64,000 nt of DNA from the NCBI GenBank assembly GCA_963678565.1, contig OY782875.1, forward strand, positions 434,001 to 498,000. The letters are read 5' to 3'. Below, in pieces: positions 36,456 through 44,541 of this stretch; position 1 is the stretch's first letter; every line of letters begins with the position of its first letter. Below the pieces are notes generated by a model. The model had not been told where the DNA came from. It saw only the letters and a list, made by a program, of their open reading frames with translations, and did no database searches. The DNA is from SKHV01 sp963678565 (GTDB lineage: Bacteria > Bacteroidota > Bacteroidia > Bacteroidales > Prolixibacteraceae). Position numbers and translations under genes: made by a program.

Positions 36456-37325
36456 TTAGACAGTACCGTATTTTCTTCGATATTGTATGGGCGACATTCC
36501 TGTTAACTGTTTAAATTTTCGATTGAAATAGGAGGTGTTGTTGTAGCCGCTATTGATCGCAATAGCACTGAAATTTTGATTGCTTCCTGCGATTAATTTG
36601 CAAGCATAATCAATTCTAAACTCATTAAGGAAGTCGGTAAATGTTTTTCGGGTGCGTTGTTTAAAGTAGCGACAAAATGAATTCACGGTCATGTTAGCTA
36701 CTTCAGCAATTTCATTGAGCGTAATTTCTTCTTGAAAATGATTTGAAATGTGTCGGAAAACCACATCAATACGTTCGTGTTCGATCATGCTCGATGGTTT
36801 GGTAAATTCAACAGTAGAGAGTGTGTTGAGTTCTGATGAATTAGCCAAGCGATCGAGTAAATCAAGCAAAATCCGAAATCGATTAAAACCCGAAGCGATT
36901 TTTAGGTTTTTGATATAGTTCGAATTGCTTTCAGCCTTGTTACGATCAAGTTTTATTCCGTGTGCGCTTAATTCTAAAAGGCGTTTGATTTGAGAAAGTT
37001 CAGGTGTCTCAAAAAACTCTCTTCCAAAAGTTTCATCCTTGAAAAATATCGAAATGCATTCAGAATTCTGCTTTGATTGATCGTTGTAAAATATTGGATC
37101 AGACTTAAAAACATGCGGCAAGTTCTTTCCCAAAAAGAAGATATCACCTGCTTTAAACCGATCCACTTTGTTTCCAATAAAGCAAGTTCCTTCGCCATTG
37201 ATAAACAGAGTAAGCTGATATTCCGGGTGAAAATGGATGGTTTCATAAAAAGCTGTTTGCCTTTCATGCTGAACTCGAAATGAGTTTCCGCTTGTTTTCG
37301 GAATAATAAAACGAACTGCCTTCAT
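36456..37325 (-). CDS. AraC-family regulator, probable activator of the hydroxyproline operon
   Basis: 289 residues. The N-terminal half is a cupin-type sensing domain (FHPEYQLTLFINGEGTCFIGNKVDRFKAGDIFFLGKNLPHVF). The C-terminal about 100 residues hold the double helix-turn-helix of AraC proteins (ITLNEIAEVANMTVNSFCRYFKQRTRKTF and INSGYNNTSYFNRKFKQLTGMSPIQYRR, read in parts). It is divergent from the hydroxyproline catabolic genes with a 141-base intergenic region, the usual layout for a pathway-specific regulator; the inducer is inferred to be hydroxyproline or an intermediate. Confidence 0.93.
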   Translation of the reverse strand: MKAVRFIIPKTSGNSFRVQHERQTAFYETIHFHPEYQLTLFINGEGTCFIGNKVDRFKAGDIFFLGKNLPHVFKSDPIFYNDQSKQNSECISIFFKDETFGREFFETPELSQIKRLLELSAHGIKLDRNKAESNSNYIKNLKIASGFNRFRILLDLLDRLANSSELNTLSTVEFTKPSSMIEHERIDVVFRHISNHFQEEITLNEIAEVANMTVNSFCRYFKQRTRKTFTDFLNEFRIDYACKLIAGSNQNFSAIAINSGYNNTSYFNRKFKQLTGMSPIQYRRKYGTV

Positions 37326-37423
37326 GTACTGTTTTCACATTTGTATTTGGTATAAACTGTTAACTGGGTAATATAGTTCAATAAATGGTGAAATGTGGTA
37401 AATATTCAAGTTTGAATAACGGA

Positions 37424-37431
37424 TAGATTTG
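37424..37431 (+). promoter_or_regulatory. Candidate -7 promoter element of the hydroxyproline operon
   Basis: TAGATTTG matches TAnnTTTG and ends 35 bases before the ATG at 37467. No -33 TTG is found at the normal spacing, in keeping with a promoter needing the AraC-type activator encoded next door. Confidence 0.5.
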
Positions 37432-37466
37432 TCCTAATTATTTATTGTTAATTGAAATTTTTAAAT

Positions 37467-38366
37467 ATGAAACCAACTTGGACAGGAGTTTATCCTGCAA
37501 TAACTACAAAATTTAATGAAGAAGGAGCCTTAGATATACCTTCATTTTTAAAAAATATCGATTTCCAGATTGAATCGGGTGTTTCTGGGATAATCGTTGG
37601 AGGATCGCTTGGTGAATCGAGTACCCTAAGTGCAACGGAAAAATTAGAATTAATAGAGGTGCTGCAATCGTACAGAGATAAAATTCCTGTATTGATGAAT
37701 ATTGCAGAATCGAGTACCGAGGGTGCAATCGAAGCTGCCAAAGCTGCCGAAGCCAATGGTGCCGATGGTTTAATGTTGCTTCCACCGCTTTTATATAAAG
37801 CAAGCGATGACGAAACTGTTCAGTATTTCAAAGATGTAGCGGCTGCAACTTGTCTACCAATTTTGTTGTATAACAATCCGGTTGATTACAAAATTGAAAT
37901 TACCATCGATATGTTTAAACAGCTTGTTGATGTGCCAAACATTGAAGCAGTAAAAGAATCAACCCGCGATTTAACCAATGTGGTACGTATGCGCAATGCC
38001 TTCGGTGATCGCTTTAAGATATTGGGTGGTGTTGATACACTTTGCCTTGAAGCTTTGATGTTGGGTGCCGATGGTCTTGTTGCCGGATTGGTTTGTGCTT
38101 TCCCGAAAGAAACTGTTCATCTGTTTGAATTGGCAAAAGCTAACAAATATGATGAAGCAGTAAAACTATACCAATGGTTCATGCCTTTGCTTGAGCTTGA
38201 TATTCATCCAAAATTAGTGCAATACATTAAGTTGGCGGAGGTATATACCGGAATCGGAACCGAGTATGTTCGTCCTCCTCGTCAATTAGTAAAAGGAGAA
38301 GAGCGTGCACAGTTGGTCGAAATAATTGAATCGGCTTTAGCCAAGCGACCAGTGATTGAATCTTAA
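37467..38366 (+). CDS. DapA-superfamily enzyme, probable pyrroline-4-hydroxy-2-carboxylate deaminase
   Basis: 299 residues from the ATG at 37467; an in-frame TTG 15 bases upstream is less likely. It is a class I aldolase-type barrel: GGSLGESSTLS, LLYNNPVDY with Tyr135, and EAVKEST with the Schiff-base Lys163. These residues are shared by DapA, N-acetylneuraminate lyase and hydroxypyrroline carboxylate deaminase. Context settles the call: the next three genes supply the other steps of trans-4-hydroxy-L-proline degradation, and in that pathway this enzyme converts 1-pyrroline-4-hydroxy-2-carboxylate to alpha-ketoglutarate semialdehyde. First gene of the operon. Confidence 0.88.
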   Translation: MKPTWTGVYPAITTKFNEEGALDIPSFLKNIDFQIESGVSGIIVGGSLGESSTLSATEKLELIEVLQSYRDKIPVLMNIAESSTEGAIEAAKAAEANGADGLMLLPPLLYKASDDETVQYFKDVAAATCLPILLYNNPVDYKIEITIDMFKQLVDVPNIEAVKESTRDLTNVVRMRNAFGDRFKILGGVDTLCLEALMLGADGLVAGLVCAFPKETVHLFELAKANKYDEAVKLYQWFMPLLELDIHPKLVQYIKLAEVYTGIGTEYVRPPRQLVKGEERAQLVEIIESALAKRPVIES

Positions 38367-38374
38367 AAAGAAAA

Positions 38375-39856
38375 ATGATGAATGATTTAAATACAAATAT
38401 AGATCAGGTCATGGAGAATGCTCAGGTGGCGTTTCGATCTTATAAAAATGCCACTGGAGTAGCTAAAGCTGAATTACTTCGATCAATAGGAAACGAAATT
38501 GAAGCTTTGGGTGATGAACTGATTGATACAGTAATGCGCGAAAGTGGATTACCTGAAGGACGAGTGCGCGGTGAACGTGGTCGCACGGTAAACCAACTTG
38601 CCCAGTTTGCCGATTTAGTTGCCGAAGGATCGTGGGTCGAAGCTACCATCGATACTGGAGATCCGGCTCGTACCCCTGCTCCCAAACCCGATTTACGGAA
38701 AATGCTGGTTCCTATTGGTCCAGTGGTTGTTTTTGGTGCAGGTAATTTTCCATTGGCTTTTTCAGTGGCCGGAGGAGATACTGCATCGGCTTTGGCTGGC
38801 GGAAATTCGGTGGTGGTAAAAGCTCATCCCGCACATCTCGAAACAAGTAGATTGGTCGCAAAAGCAATTAAAATAGCCTTGAAAAAAGCGGATTTACCAG
38901 AAGGTATTTTTGAAATGATTGAAGGAGATGGGTACGAGCCAGGCACATTATTGGTTAAGCATCCTGTAACAAAAGCAGTTGGATTTACCGGTTCTGAAAA
39001 AGGAGGTATGGCATTGTATCAATTGGCTGCTGAACGGGAAGAACCAATCCCTGTTTTTGCCGAAATGGGAAGTATCAATCCGGTTGTTATTCTACCAAAG
39101 AAATTGGAATCAGGAGCTAAAGAAATTGCTAGCAATCTTGTTGCATCGGTTAATTTGGGTGCCGGACAATTTTGTACCAATCCGGGCTTAATTATTACTT
39201 CAGCAAGTGCTGGTTTTGATGAATTTGTACAGGTGTTATCGAGCGAGGCAAAAGCAGCAGCAGCGAATAAAATGTTTAGCGATAGCGTATACCGCAATTA
39301 TACTTTGAATAAAGAAAAAATAGTTGAGGCTACTGTTGTTTCATTGATAGGAGAAGGAGAAAAGACAAGTGAAGAAAATTCTGTTGTTCCAGCAATTGCA
39401 AAGGTCGATGCGCAAGATTTTATAAAGCATCCAAATTTGCATCAGGAAATATTCGGACCATTTAGTTTGGTGGTTGAATGCCAAAATGAGGCTCAAATTA
39501 AAGAGGTAATTGCAAGTTTGAAAGGACAGCTTACTGCAACTTTATATGCTGAAGACGAAGAGATTTCAAGTGATAGCGATTGGGTTGATTTAATACAATC
39601 AAAATGTGGACGCTTATTATTTGGTGGAGTTCCAACTGGAGTGGAAGTTTGCGCTGCAATGCAACATGGAGGTCCTTTCCCGTCATCGAGTGATGCTCGA
39701 TTTACCTCGGTAGGCTTGTCGGCAATTAAGCGATTTGTGCGTCCGGTTGCCTATCAGGATGCTCCTCAGTTTGCTCTACCAGATGAGTTGAAAGACGAAA
39801 ATCCACTCGATATTTGGAGGATGGTCAATAATGTACAAACCAAAGAAAGATGTTAG
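38375..39856 (+). CDS. Alpha-ketoglutarate semialdehyde dehydrogenase (aldehyde dehydrogenase family)
   Basis: 493 residues. Catalytic residues: Cys267 in GAGQFCTNPGL and Glu230 in FAEMGSINPVVIL. The FCTNPG sequence around the Cys, the NFPLAFSVAGGDTASALAGGNSVVVK segment and the C-terminal SSDARFTSVG stretch are features of the KGSADH branch. It oxidises alpha-ketoglutarate semialdehyde to alpha-ketoglutarate with NAD(P)+, the last step of hydroxyproline catabolism. It starts 8 bases after the deaminase gene and ends 3 bases before the epimerase gene. Confidence 0.9.
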   Translation: MMNDLNTNIDQVMENAQVAFRSYKNATGVAKAELLRSIGNEIEALGDELIDTVMRESGLPEGRVRGERGRTVNQLAQFADLVAEGSWVEATIDTGDPARTPAPKPDLRKMLVPIGPVVVFGAGNFPLAFSVAGGDTASALAGGNSVVVKAHPAHLETSRLVAKAIKIALKKADLPEGIFEMIEGDGYEPGTLLVKHPVTKAVGFTGSEKGGMALYQLAAEREEPIPVFAEMGSINPVVILPKKLESGAKEIASNLVASVNLGAGQFCTNPGLIITSASAGFDEFVQVLSSEAKAAAANKMFSDSVYRNYTLNKEKIVEATVVSLIGEGEKTSEENSVVPAIAKVDAQDFIKHPNLHQEIFGPFSLVVECQNEAQIKEVIASLKGQLTATLYAEDEEISSDSDWVDLIQSKCGRLLFGGVPTGVEVCAAMQHGGPFPSSSDARFTSVGLSAIKRFVRPVAYQDAPQFALPDELKDENPLDIWRMVNNVQTKERC

Positions 39857-39859
39857 CAT

Positions 39860-40876
39860 ATGGCAAGGCATACCTTTTTTTGTATCGATGGTCATACAGG
39901 TGGTAATCCTGTAAGACTAGTGGCTGGCGGCGTTCCAGTCCTTAGAGGAAAGTCTATTGCCGAGAAACGGGAATATTTCATGAAGGAACTCGACTGGATC
40001 AGGACCGGTTTAATGTTCGAACCACGAGGACACGAACAAATGTCGGGTAGTTTTATTGTTCCTCCTGAACATCCTGAAAACGATTTTGGCATTTTGTTTA
40101 TCGAAACAAGTGGATGTTTACCCATGTGTGGTCATGGAACAATTGGTTCGGTTACATTCGCATTAGAGGAAGGTTTGATTACTCCGCAAAAGACTGGTAA
40201 ACTGCGAATTGAGACTCCTGCTGGCTTGGTGATTGCGAGTTATAAAATGAACAAGCATCAAAAAGTTAAGTCGGTTCGAATATTCAATGTTCCATCATTT
40301 TTATATAAGACTGGATTGGAGGTTGAAAGCTCTGAGCTGGGTATCTTAAATGTTGATGTTGCTTATGGAGGTAATTTCTATGCCATTATCGATACTCAGG
40401 AAAATTTTACAGGTTTACACGATTACGACATCAATTATCTGATCGGTTTGAGTAGTGAAATTCGCTCAAAACTAAATGAGCAGTACACTTTTGAACATCC
40501 TGAAAATAAAAGGATCAAAGGTTTGAGCCATGTGATGTGGACAGGTAATACTTTATCGCCAGAGGCAACTGCACGGAATGCTGTTTTTTATGGAGAAAGA
40601 GCAATTGATCGTAGTCCTTGTGGTACAGGCACCTCGGCACGGATGGCACAGTGGTATTCAGGGAAAAAAATGCTTGAAGAAGGGAGTGAGTTTATACACG
40701 AGAGTGTAATTGGTAGCCACTTTAAAGGGGTGGTAGAGGAACAGGTGAAGGTTGGAAGCTTTGAAGCAATTATTCCGAGTATCGAAGGGAGAGCACGTAT
40801 TACAGGATACAATCATATAATTATCGATGATAGTGATCCTTATGCATTTGGATTTAGTGTATCAGGTAAAATGTAG
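39860..40876 (+). CDS. 4-hydroxyproline 2-epimerase (proline racemase family)
   Basis: 338 residues. Both catalytic cysteines of the racemase/epimerase type are present: Cys90 in PMCGHG and Cys254 in DRSPCGTGTSARMA. Family members with Thr at the second position are trans-3-hydroxyproline dehydratases, so this one should be an epimerase. FCIDGHTGGNPVRLV at the N terminus is a family hallmark. It converts trans-4-hydroxy-L-proline to cis-4-hydroxy-D-proline. Proline racemase is excluded mainly by context, since the rest of the hydroxyproline pathway is encoded around it. Confidence 0.91.
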   Translation: MARHTFFCIDGHTGGNPVRLVAGGVPVLRGKSIAEKREYFMKELDWIRTGLMFEPRGHEQMSGSFIVPPEHPENDFGILFIETSGCLPMCGHGTIGSVTFALEEGLITPQKTGKLRIETPAGLVIASYKMNKHQKVKSVRIFNVPSFLYKTGLEVESSELGILNVDVAYGGNFYAIIDTQENFTGLHDYDINYLIGLSSEIRSKLNEQYTFEHPENKRIKGLSHVMWTGNTLSPEATARNAVFYGERAIDRSPCGTGTSARMAQWYSGKKMLEEGSEFIHESVIGSHFKGVVEEQVKVGSFEAIIPSIEGRARITGYNHIIIDDSDPYAFGFSVSGKM

Positions 40877-40879
40877 CAA

Positions 40880-42145
40880 ATGAAGAAGAAAGTTGTAGTT
40901 GTTGGGGCGGGTGTTATTGGCCTGCATTGTGCTTACTATTTATCAGAAAGCGGACACGATGTAACAATAATAGACAAAATCAGCGAAGCCGATGAAAGTG
41001 GCTGTTCTTACGGGAATTGTGGCTTCATTGTTCCAAGTCATTTTATACCAATTGCATCGCCTGCAATGCTTAAATCTGGTTTGCGAATGATGTTCGATCC
41101 ACAAAGTCCTGTGCAAATGTCATTGAGTAAAAATATCAAACACTATGGATGGTTTTATAACTTTCTAAAATTTTCAACCAGCCAAAAAGTAAATGCGGTG
41201 GCTCCAACTCTTTTTCAGTTAAATAGCGATAGCCTGTTTTTGTATCACCAATTTTATAAGCAACATCAAGAACATCGAGCTTCGCTAAAACATAATGGAC
41301 TCTTATTACTTTCTACCACTCAAAAAGGCCTGAATGAAGAAATTGAAATTGCTGAAAAAGGAATCAAGTTAGGGGCAAGTATTGAATTGCTAAACATTGA
41401 AAAGCTAAAAACCTTGGAGCCTGAATTAGAGCTCGATGTTGAAGGAGGCGTTTTGTACAATACCGATGGAATGATTGCTCCTGAAAAACACATGCATTTG
41501 CTGAAAGAAATATTGCTGCAAAAAGGAGTTAAATTTTATTATAATCAGAAAATAGAAGACCTTGTTAAAAAGGCAGATCGAATTACGAAAGTACAAACAT
41601 TAGATCGCACTTTTAAAGCCGATGAATTTGTGATTGCCACAGGTGCTTTTAGTCAGGTACTTGCTAAAAAAATTGATTTGTATTTACCTGTCATTGCCGG
41701 AAAAGGATACAGTGTTGATTATGATAATAAAGGGGTTTTTATGAAAACACCAATTATCCTGAACGAAGCAAAAGTGGCGATTTCACCATTCCAAACTAAA
41801 ATAAGATTGGGGAGTGGTATGGAGTTTAATGGCAAGAAAGGGCAAATAAGTAAATCGCGAGTCGAAGCGGCAATCAACAATACGAAGAAGGCAATTCCAT
41901 CCTTGAATACAATACTTTCTGAAACACCTGATGTGTGGGAAGGACTGCGACCTGTAAGTCCCGACGGTATGCCTTTCATTGGACGTACCCAGAAAGCAAA
42001 AAATGTTTTGATAGCCACAGGGCATGCAATGATGGGAATGAGTTTGGGGCCAATTTCTGGACGATTAATTACAGACTTTGTAAACGAAAACTATGTAATT
42101 CAGTCATATATGTCAATGCTGGATCCAGATCGATTCGATAAATAG
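40880..42145 (+). CDS. FAD-dependent D-amino-acid dehydrogenase, probable D-hydroxyproline dehydrogenase
   Basis: 421 residues, DadA type. The FAD-binding Rossmann motif is at the N terminus (VVVGAGVIGLHCAYYL), followed by CSYGNCGFIVPSH, which resembles the SxANAG motif of DadA. The C-terminal FAD loop is WEGLRPVSPDGMPFIGR and ATGHAMMGMSLGPISG. It should oxidise cis-4-hydroxy-D-proline to 1-pyrroline-4-hydroxy-2-carboxylate and pass electrons to the respiratory chain. It is a single polypeptide, unlike the heterotrimeric enzyme of some pseudomonads. Last gene of the operon, 3 bases after the epimerase. Confidence 0.9.
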   Translation: MKKKVVVVGAGVIGLHCAYYLSESGHDVTIIDKISEADESGCSYGNCGFIVPSHFIPIASPAMLKSGLRMMFDPQSPVQMSLSKNIKHYGWFYNFLKFSTSQKVNAVAPTLFQLNSDSLFLYHQFYKQHQEHRASLKHNGLLLLSTTQKGLNEEIEIAEKGIKLGASIELLNIEKLKTLEPELELDVEGGVLYNTDGMIAPEKHMHLLKEILLQKGVKFYYNQKIEDLVKKADRITKVQTLDRTFKADEFVIATGAFSQVLAKKIDLYLPVIAGKGYSVDYDNKGVFMKTPIILNEAKVAISPFQTKIRLGSGMEFNGKKGQISKSRVEAAINNTKKAIPSLNTILSETPDVWEGLRPVSPDGMPFIGRTQKAKNVLIATGHAMMGMSLGPISGRLITDFVNENYVIQSYMSMLDPDRFDK

Positions 42146-42164
42146 TACTCTAAACTAGTTTAAT

Positions 42165-42180
42165 TACGAAAAAAGTCGTA
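42165..42180. promoter_or_regulatory. Operator-like dyad 1 (TACGA-N6-TCGTA)
   Basis: TACGAAAAAAGTCGTA, outer half-sites of 5 bp in perfect dyad. It is the exact reverse complement of dyad 2, 30 bases downstream. It lies between the end of the hydroxyproline operon and the BlaI-like repressor gene, and is proposed as a BlaI-like operator. Confidence 0.7.
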
Positions 42181-42186
42181 GTAAAG

Positions 42187-42218
42187 TTTTTTATTACGAC
42201 TTTTTTCGTATAAGTTTG
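42187..42218 (+). promoter_or_regulatory. Promoter of the blaI-blaR1-like genes
   Basis: TAAGTTTG at 42211-42218 matches the -7 consensus TAnnTTTG exactly; a T-rich stretch at 42187-42192 may serve as a weak -33 region at 18 bases. The -7 element fills the gap between dyads 2 and 3 precisely, so a bound repressor would block RNA polymerase. Transcription would start near 42225, inside dyad 3. Confidence 0.65.
42195..42210. promoter_or_regulatory. Operator-like dyad 2 (TACGA-N6-TCGTA)
   Basis: TACGACTTTTTTCGTA, abutting the -7 element on its upstream side. Together with dyad 1 it also forms a 16-bp inverted repeat with a 14-base loop, so a second role as a terminator stem for the hydroxyproline operon is possible. 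Confidence 0.75.
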
Positions 42219-42234
42219 TACGAAAGAATTCGTA
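42219..42234. promoter_or_regulatory. Operator-like dyad 3 (TACGA-N6-TCGTA)
   Basis: TACGAAAGAATTCGTA, abutting the -7 element on its downstream side and covering the expected transcription start. Its start is 24 bases after that of dyad 2. It ends 15 bases before the ATG of the repressor gene. Confidence 0.75.
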
Positions 42235-42249
42235 ATAAGTTATTTTTTT

Positions 42250-42636
42250 ATGAAAAAGAAGAAAGAAATACCTACTCCAGCTGAATTAGAAATCCTGAAT
42301 ATTCTTTGGGAAAAGCAACCTTTATCTGTTAAAGAAATAAACGAGCGTTTAAGCGAGAAAAAGGAAGTCGGTTACACTACTACCTTAAAAATCATGCAAA
42401 ACATGTTTTCAAAAGGCTTGCTTGATCGTGAATTATCGGGTAAAAGTCATTTGTATAAAACGGTTTTCGAGCAGGAAGAAACTCAAAGTGGATTACTCAA
42501 TCGCTTTATCGACGCAACATTTTCGGGTTCAGCTTCAAATTTAGTAATGCAATTATTGGGAAATAAAAGAACAAGTAAAAAGGAGTTGGAAGAGATTAAG
42601 CAAATCATAAGCCAACTTGAGGACAAAGATCGATAA
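42250..42636 (+). CDS. BlaI/MecI/CopY-family transcriptional repressor
   Basis: 128 residues, the usual length. The winged helix is clear: IPTPAELEILNILWEKQPLSVKEINERLSEKKEVGYTTTLKIMQNMFSKGLLDRE, read in parts, over residues about 5-70. The C-terminal helices form the dimerisation domain (NLVMQLLGNKRTSKKELEEIKQII). Family members bind dyads as dimers and are removed by proteolysis started by an M56 membrane protease. Such a protease is encoded 20 bases downstream, and three dyads lie just upstream, so autorepression is well supported. Confidence 0.94.
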   Translation: MKKKKEIPTPAELEILNILWEKQPLSVKEINERLSEKKEVGYTTTLKIMQNMFSKGLLDRELSGKSHLYKTVFEQEETQSGLLNRFIDATFSGSASNLVMQLLGNKRTSKKELEEIKQIISQLEDKDR

Positions 42637-42656
42637 ACAAGCTAAAATCTCCCCTT

Positions 42657-44486
42657 ATGAATATCGTGTTAAAACTATTTTCTTCCGAATTTATTGAGGC
42701 CCTAGGCTGGACATTACTCCATTCGCTATGGCAAGGAGCATTGGTTGCTGTGGTGTTAGGAATTCTAATGCTGTTGATGAAGAAAAACAGTGCCCAAATT
42801 AAATACTTGGTTTCCTTCTTGTCGCTTTTAATTATGGTTTCATGGTCGATAAACACTTTTGTTCACTCGTATCGCTATGCCAAAGAAAAATCTCAAATCA
42901 AAAATGAAATTCTAAGCAATCCGAATTATTTGCGTGAAGTATTTACAAAAAACGATGCGAAGATTGCTGAAAACAGTACAGCTACAGTTCAACAAATGGA
43001 AACAAAAAATTTTGATCGCTTAAAGATCAGAAGCTTTTTTCAGCGAAACTTTGTCACAGTTGTAGCTATTTGGATTATTGGTTTGCTGATATTACTGCTT
43101 AGAATGATTTCGGGATTTATATATACTCGAAAGCTCAAACGCAACCGTTTAATCAATTTAGAACCTCAATTTTTAACCTTGATTGAAGAATATGCCGGAA
43201 AGCTACAGATAAAACGGAAAGTAAAAGCATTTTTATCGCCATTAGTAAAATCTCCGGTAACTTTTGGAGTAATCAAGCCGATAATACTTTTTCCGGTAGC
43301 CACTTTTACAGGACTTTCGATTAAAGACGTGGAAGCAATTATTGCCCACGAATTAGCGCATATTGTTCGACACGACTATCTATTCAATATTTTTCAATCG
43401 CTGATCGAAACCATTTTCTTTTTCCATCCTGCAGTTTGGATGATCTCGCAACAAATTAGAAACGAGCGCGAAAACAGCTGCGACAACATAGCCATAAATA
43501 TTACCGGCGATAAAAATGCATACATCAAATCGCTGGCTAAAGTACAAATAAGCCAAATGGAGCACGAGCAACTAGCCATGACCTTCGCTGCTTCAAAAGG
43601 TGGAATTTTACAGCGTATTAAACGTTTACAAACACAAGTAGCAATGAACACAAACTTTAGCGAAAAACTGATTGCCATTTTTGTGGTAGTCATTGGACTC
43701 ACGCTGGTATCTTTTACTATGAGTGCTGAGCAAATTACGACCGAAGAAAACAATGGTCGCCGTGCGTATTTCGATTCTAATCAATCCGATACAACATTAT
43801 TGGGTGAAGTGAATCAAGTTAAAATTGACAGTCTGAAAAAGGAAATCAACGAGCAAATTGCCAGTGGCGAAATTCCTGAATCTTCGATCGACGAACTCGA
43901 AAAAGTACTGGAAGTAGCCATGTCTGAGTCGAACGATACCTTATCGGCTAAAATGATGCTAGAGGTGCAGGCAGCAATGAATGGAATCGATTTTTCGGGA
44001 CTGCTAAATACAGCATTAAAAGAGGCTTCTGATGCAATTAATGAGATTAATTTCGATTCAATTAGTCAACAAATAAGAGCGGATATCGACTTCGATGAAC
44101 TTAATCAGGAGATGAGAGAAGCTAGCTTGGAAATTGAAAATGCAAAAGCAGAAATGCAGGCAGAAATGGCTGCAGCGATGAAAACCGATTCTGTAAGTAA
44201 GGAGATGATTGAGTTTTCAATGGGAATGGCAAATATGGGACTCGATATTGCTTCTTCTGTAATCGAAAACATGCCAATCGAACAAATTCTTGAAGTGTCA
44301 TTGAAAGGAGTTGAAACTGCCTTCCAGGTAATTTCAGAGATCAACTTCGATTCTATTGCACAATCAACTGATTTCAACCAAGAAGATATTGAAGCCTATA
44401 AAAAGCAACTCGAAGAAAAAGAAAAACAATTGGAAGCAGAAAAGAAAAAGCTGAAACAGTTGGAAAAAGAAATGAATAAAAAATAG
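42657..44486 (+). CDS. BlaR1-like M56 membrane metalloprotease (antirepressor) with acidic coiled-coil tail
   Basis: 609 residues. The N-terminal half has about four TM segments and the M56 protease domain: HELAH at residues 231-235, then RHDYLFNIFQ, FFFHPAVWMIS and the third-ligand region NERENSCD. A last TM (about 335-355) leads to a periplasmic tail of about 250 residues that is acidic, rich in Glu, Asp and Met, and ends in a long coiled coil (about 575-609). There is no penicillin-binding sensor domain, so the signal is probably not a beta-lactam. It should inactivate the BlaI-like repressor encoded just upstream. Confidence 0.9.
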   Translation: MNIVLKLFSSEFIEALGWTLLHSLWQGALVAVVLGILMLLMKKNSAQIKYLVSFLSLLIMVSWSINTFVHSYRYAKEKSQIKNEILSNPNYLREVFTKNDAKIAENSTATVQQMETKNFDRLKIRSFFQRNFVTVVAIWIIGLLILLLRMISGFIYTRKLKRNRLINLEPQFLTLIEEYAGKLQIKRKVKAFLSPLVKSPVTFGVIKPIILFPVATFTGLSIKDVEAIIAHELAHIVRHDYLFNIFQSLIETIFFFHPAVWMISQQIRNERENSCDNIAINITGDKNAYIKSLAKVQISQMEHEQLAMTFAASKGGILQRIKRLQTQVAMNTNFSEKLIAIFVVVIGLTLVSFTMSAEQITTEENNGRRAYFDSNQSDTTLLGEVNQVKIDSLKKEINEQIASGEIPESSIDELEKVLEVAMSESNDTLSAKMMLEVQAAMNGIDFSGLLNTALKEASDAINEINFDSISQQIRADIDFDELNQEMREASLEIENAKAEMQAEMAAAMKTDSVSKEMIEFSMGMANMGLDIASSVIENMPIEQILEVSLKGVETAFQVISEINFDSIAQSTDFNQEDIEAYKKQLEEKEKQLEAEKKKLKQLEKEMNKK

Positions 44487-44541
44487 AACTAAAACATTTT
44501 ACCACATCAAATTTTTGGTGTGGTAATTTTTATACCTAAGC

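Noticed and set aside
42165..42210. Dyads 1 and 2 read only as a terminator hairpin
   Set aside because: They can form a 16-bp stem, but there is no clean T run after it, and a third copy of the same dyad at 42219 next to a promoter fits operators better.
43394..43753. Minus-strand open frame of 119 codons
   Set aside because: Antisense to the M56 protease domain with its HELAH and NERENSCD motifs.
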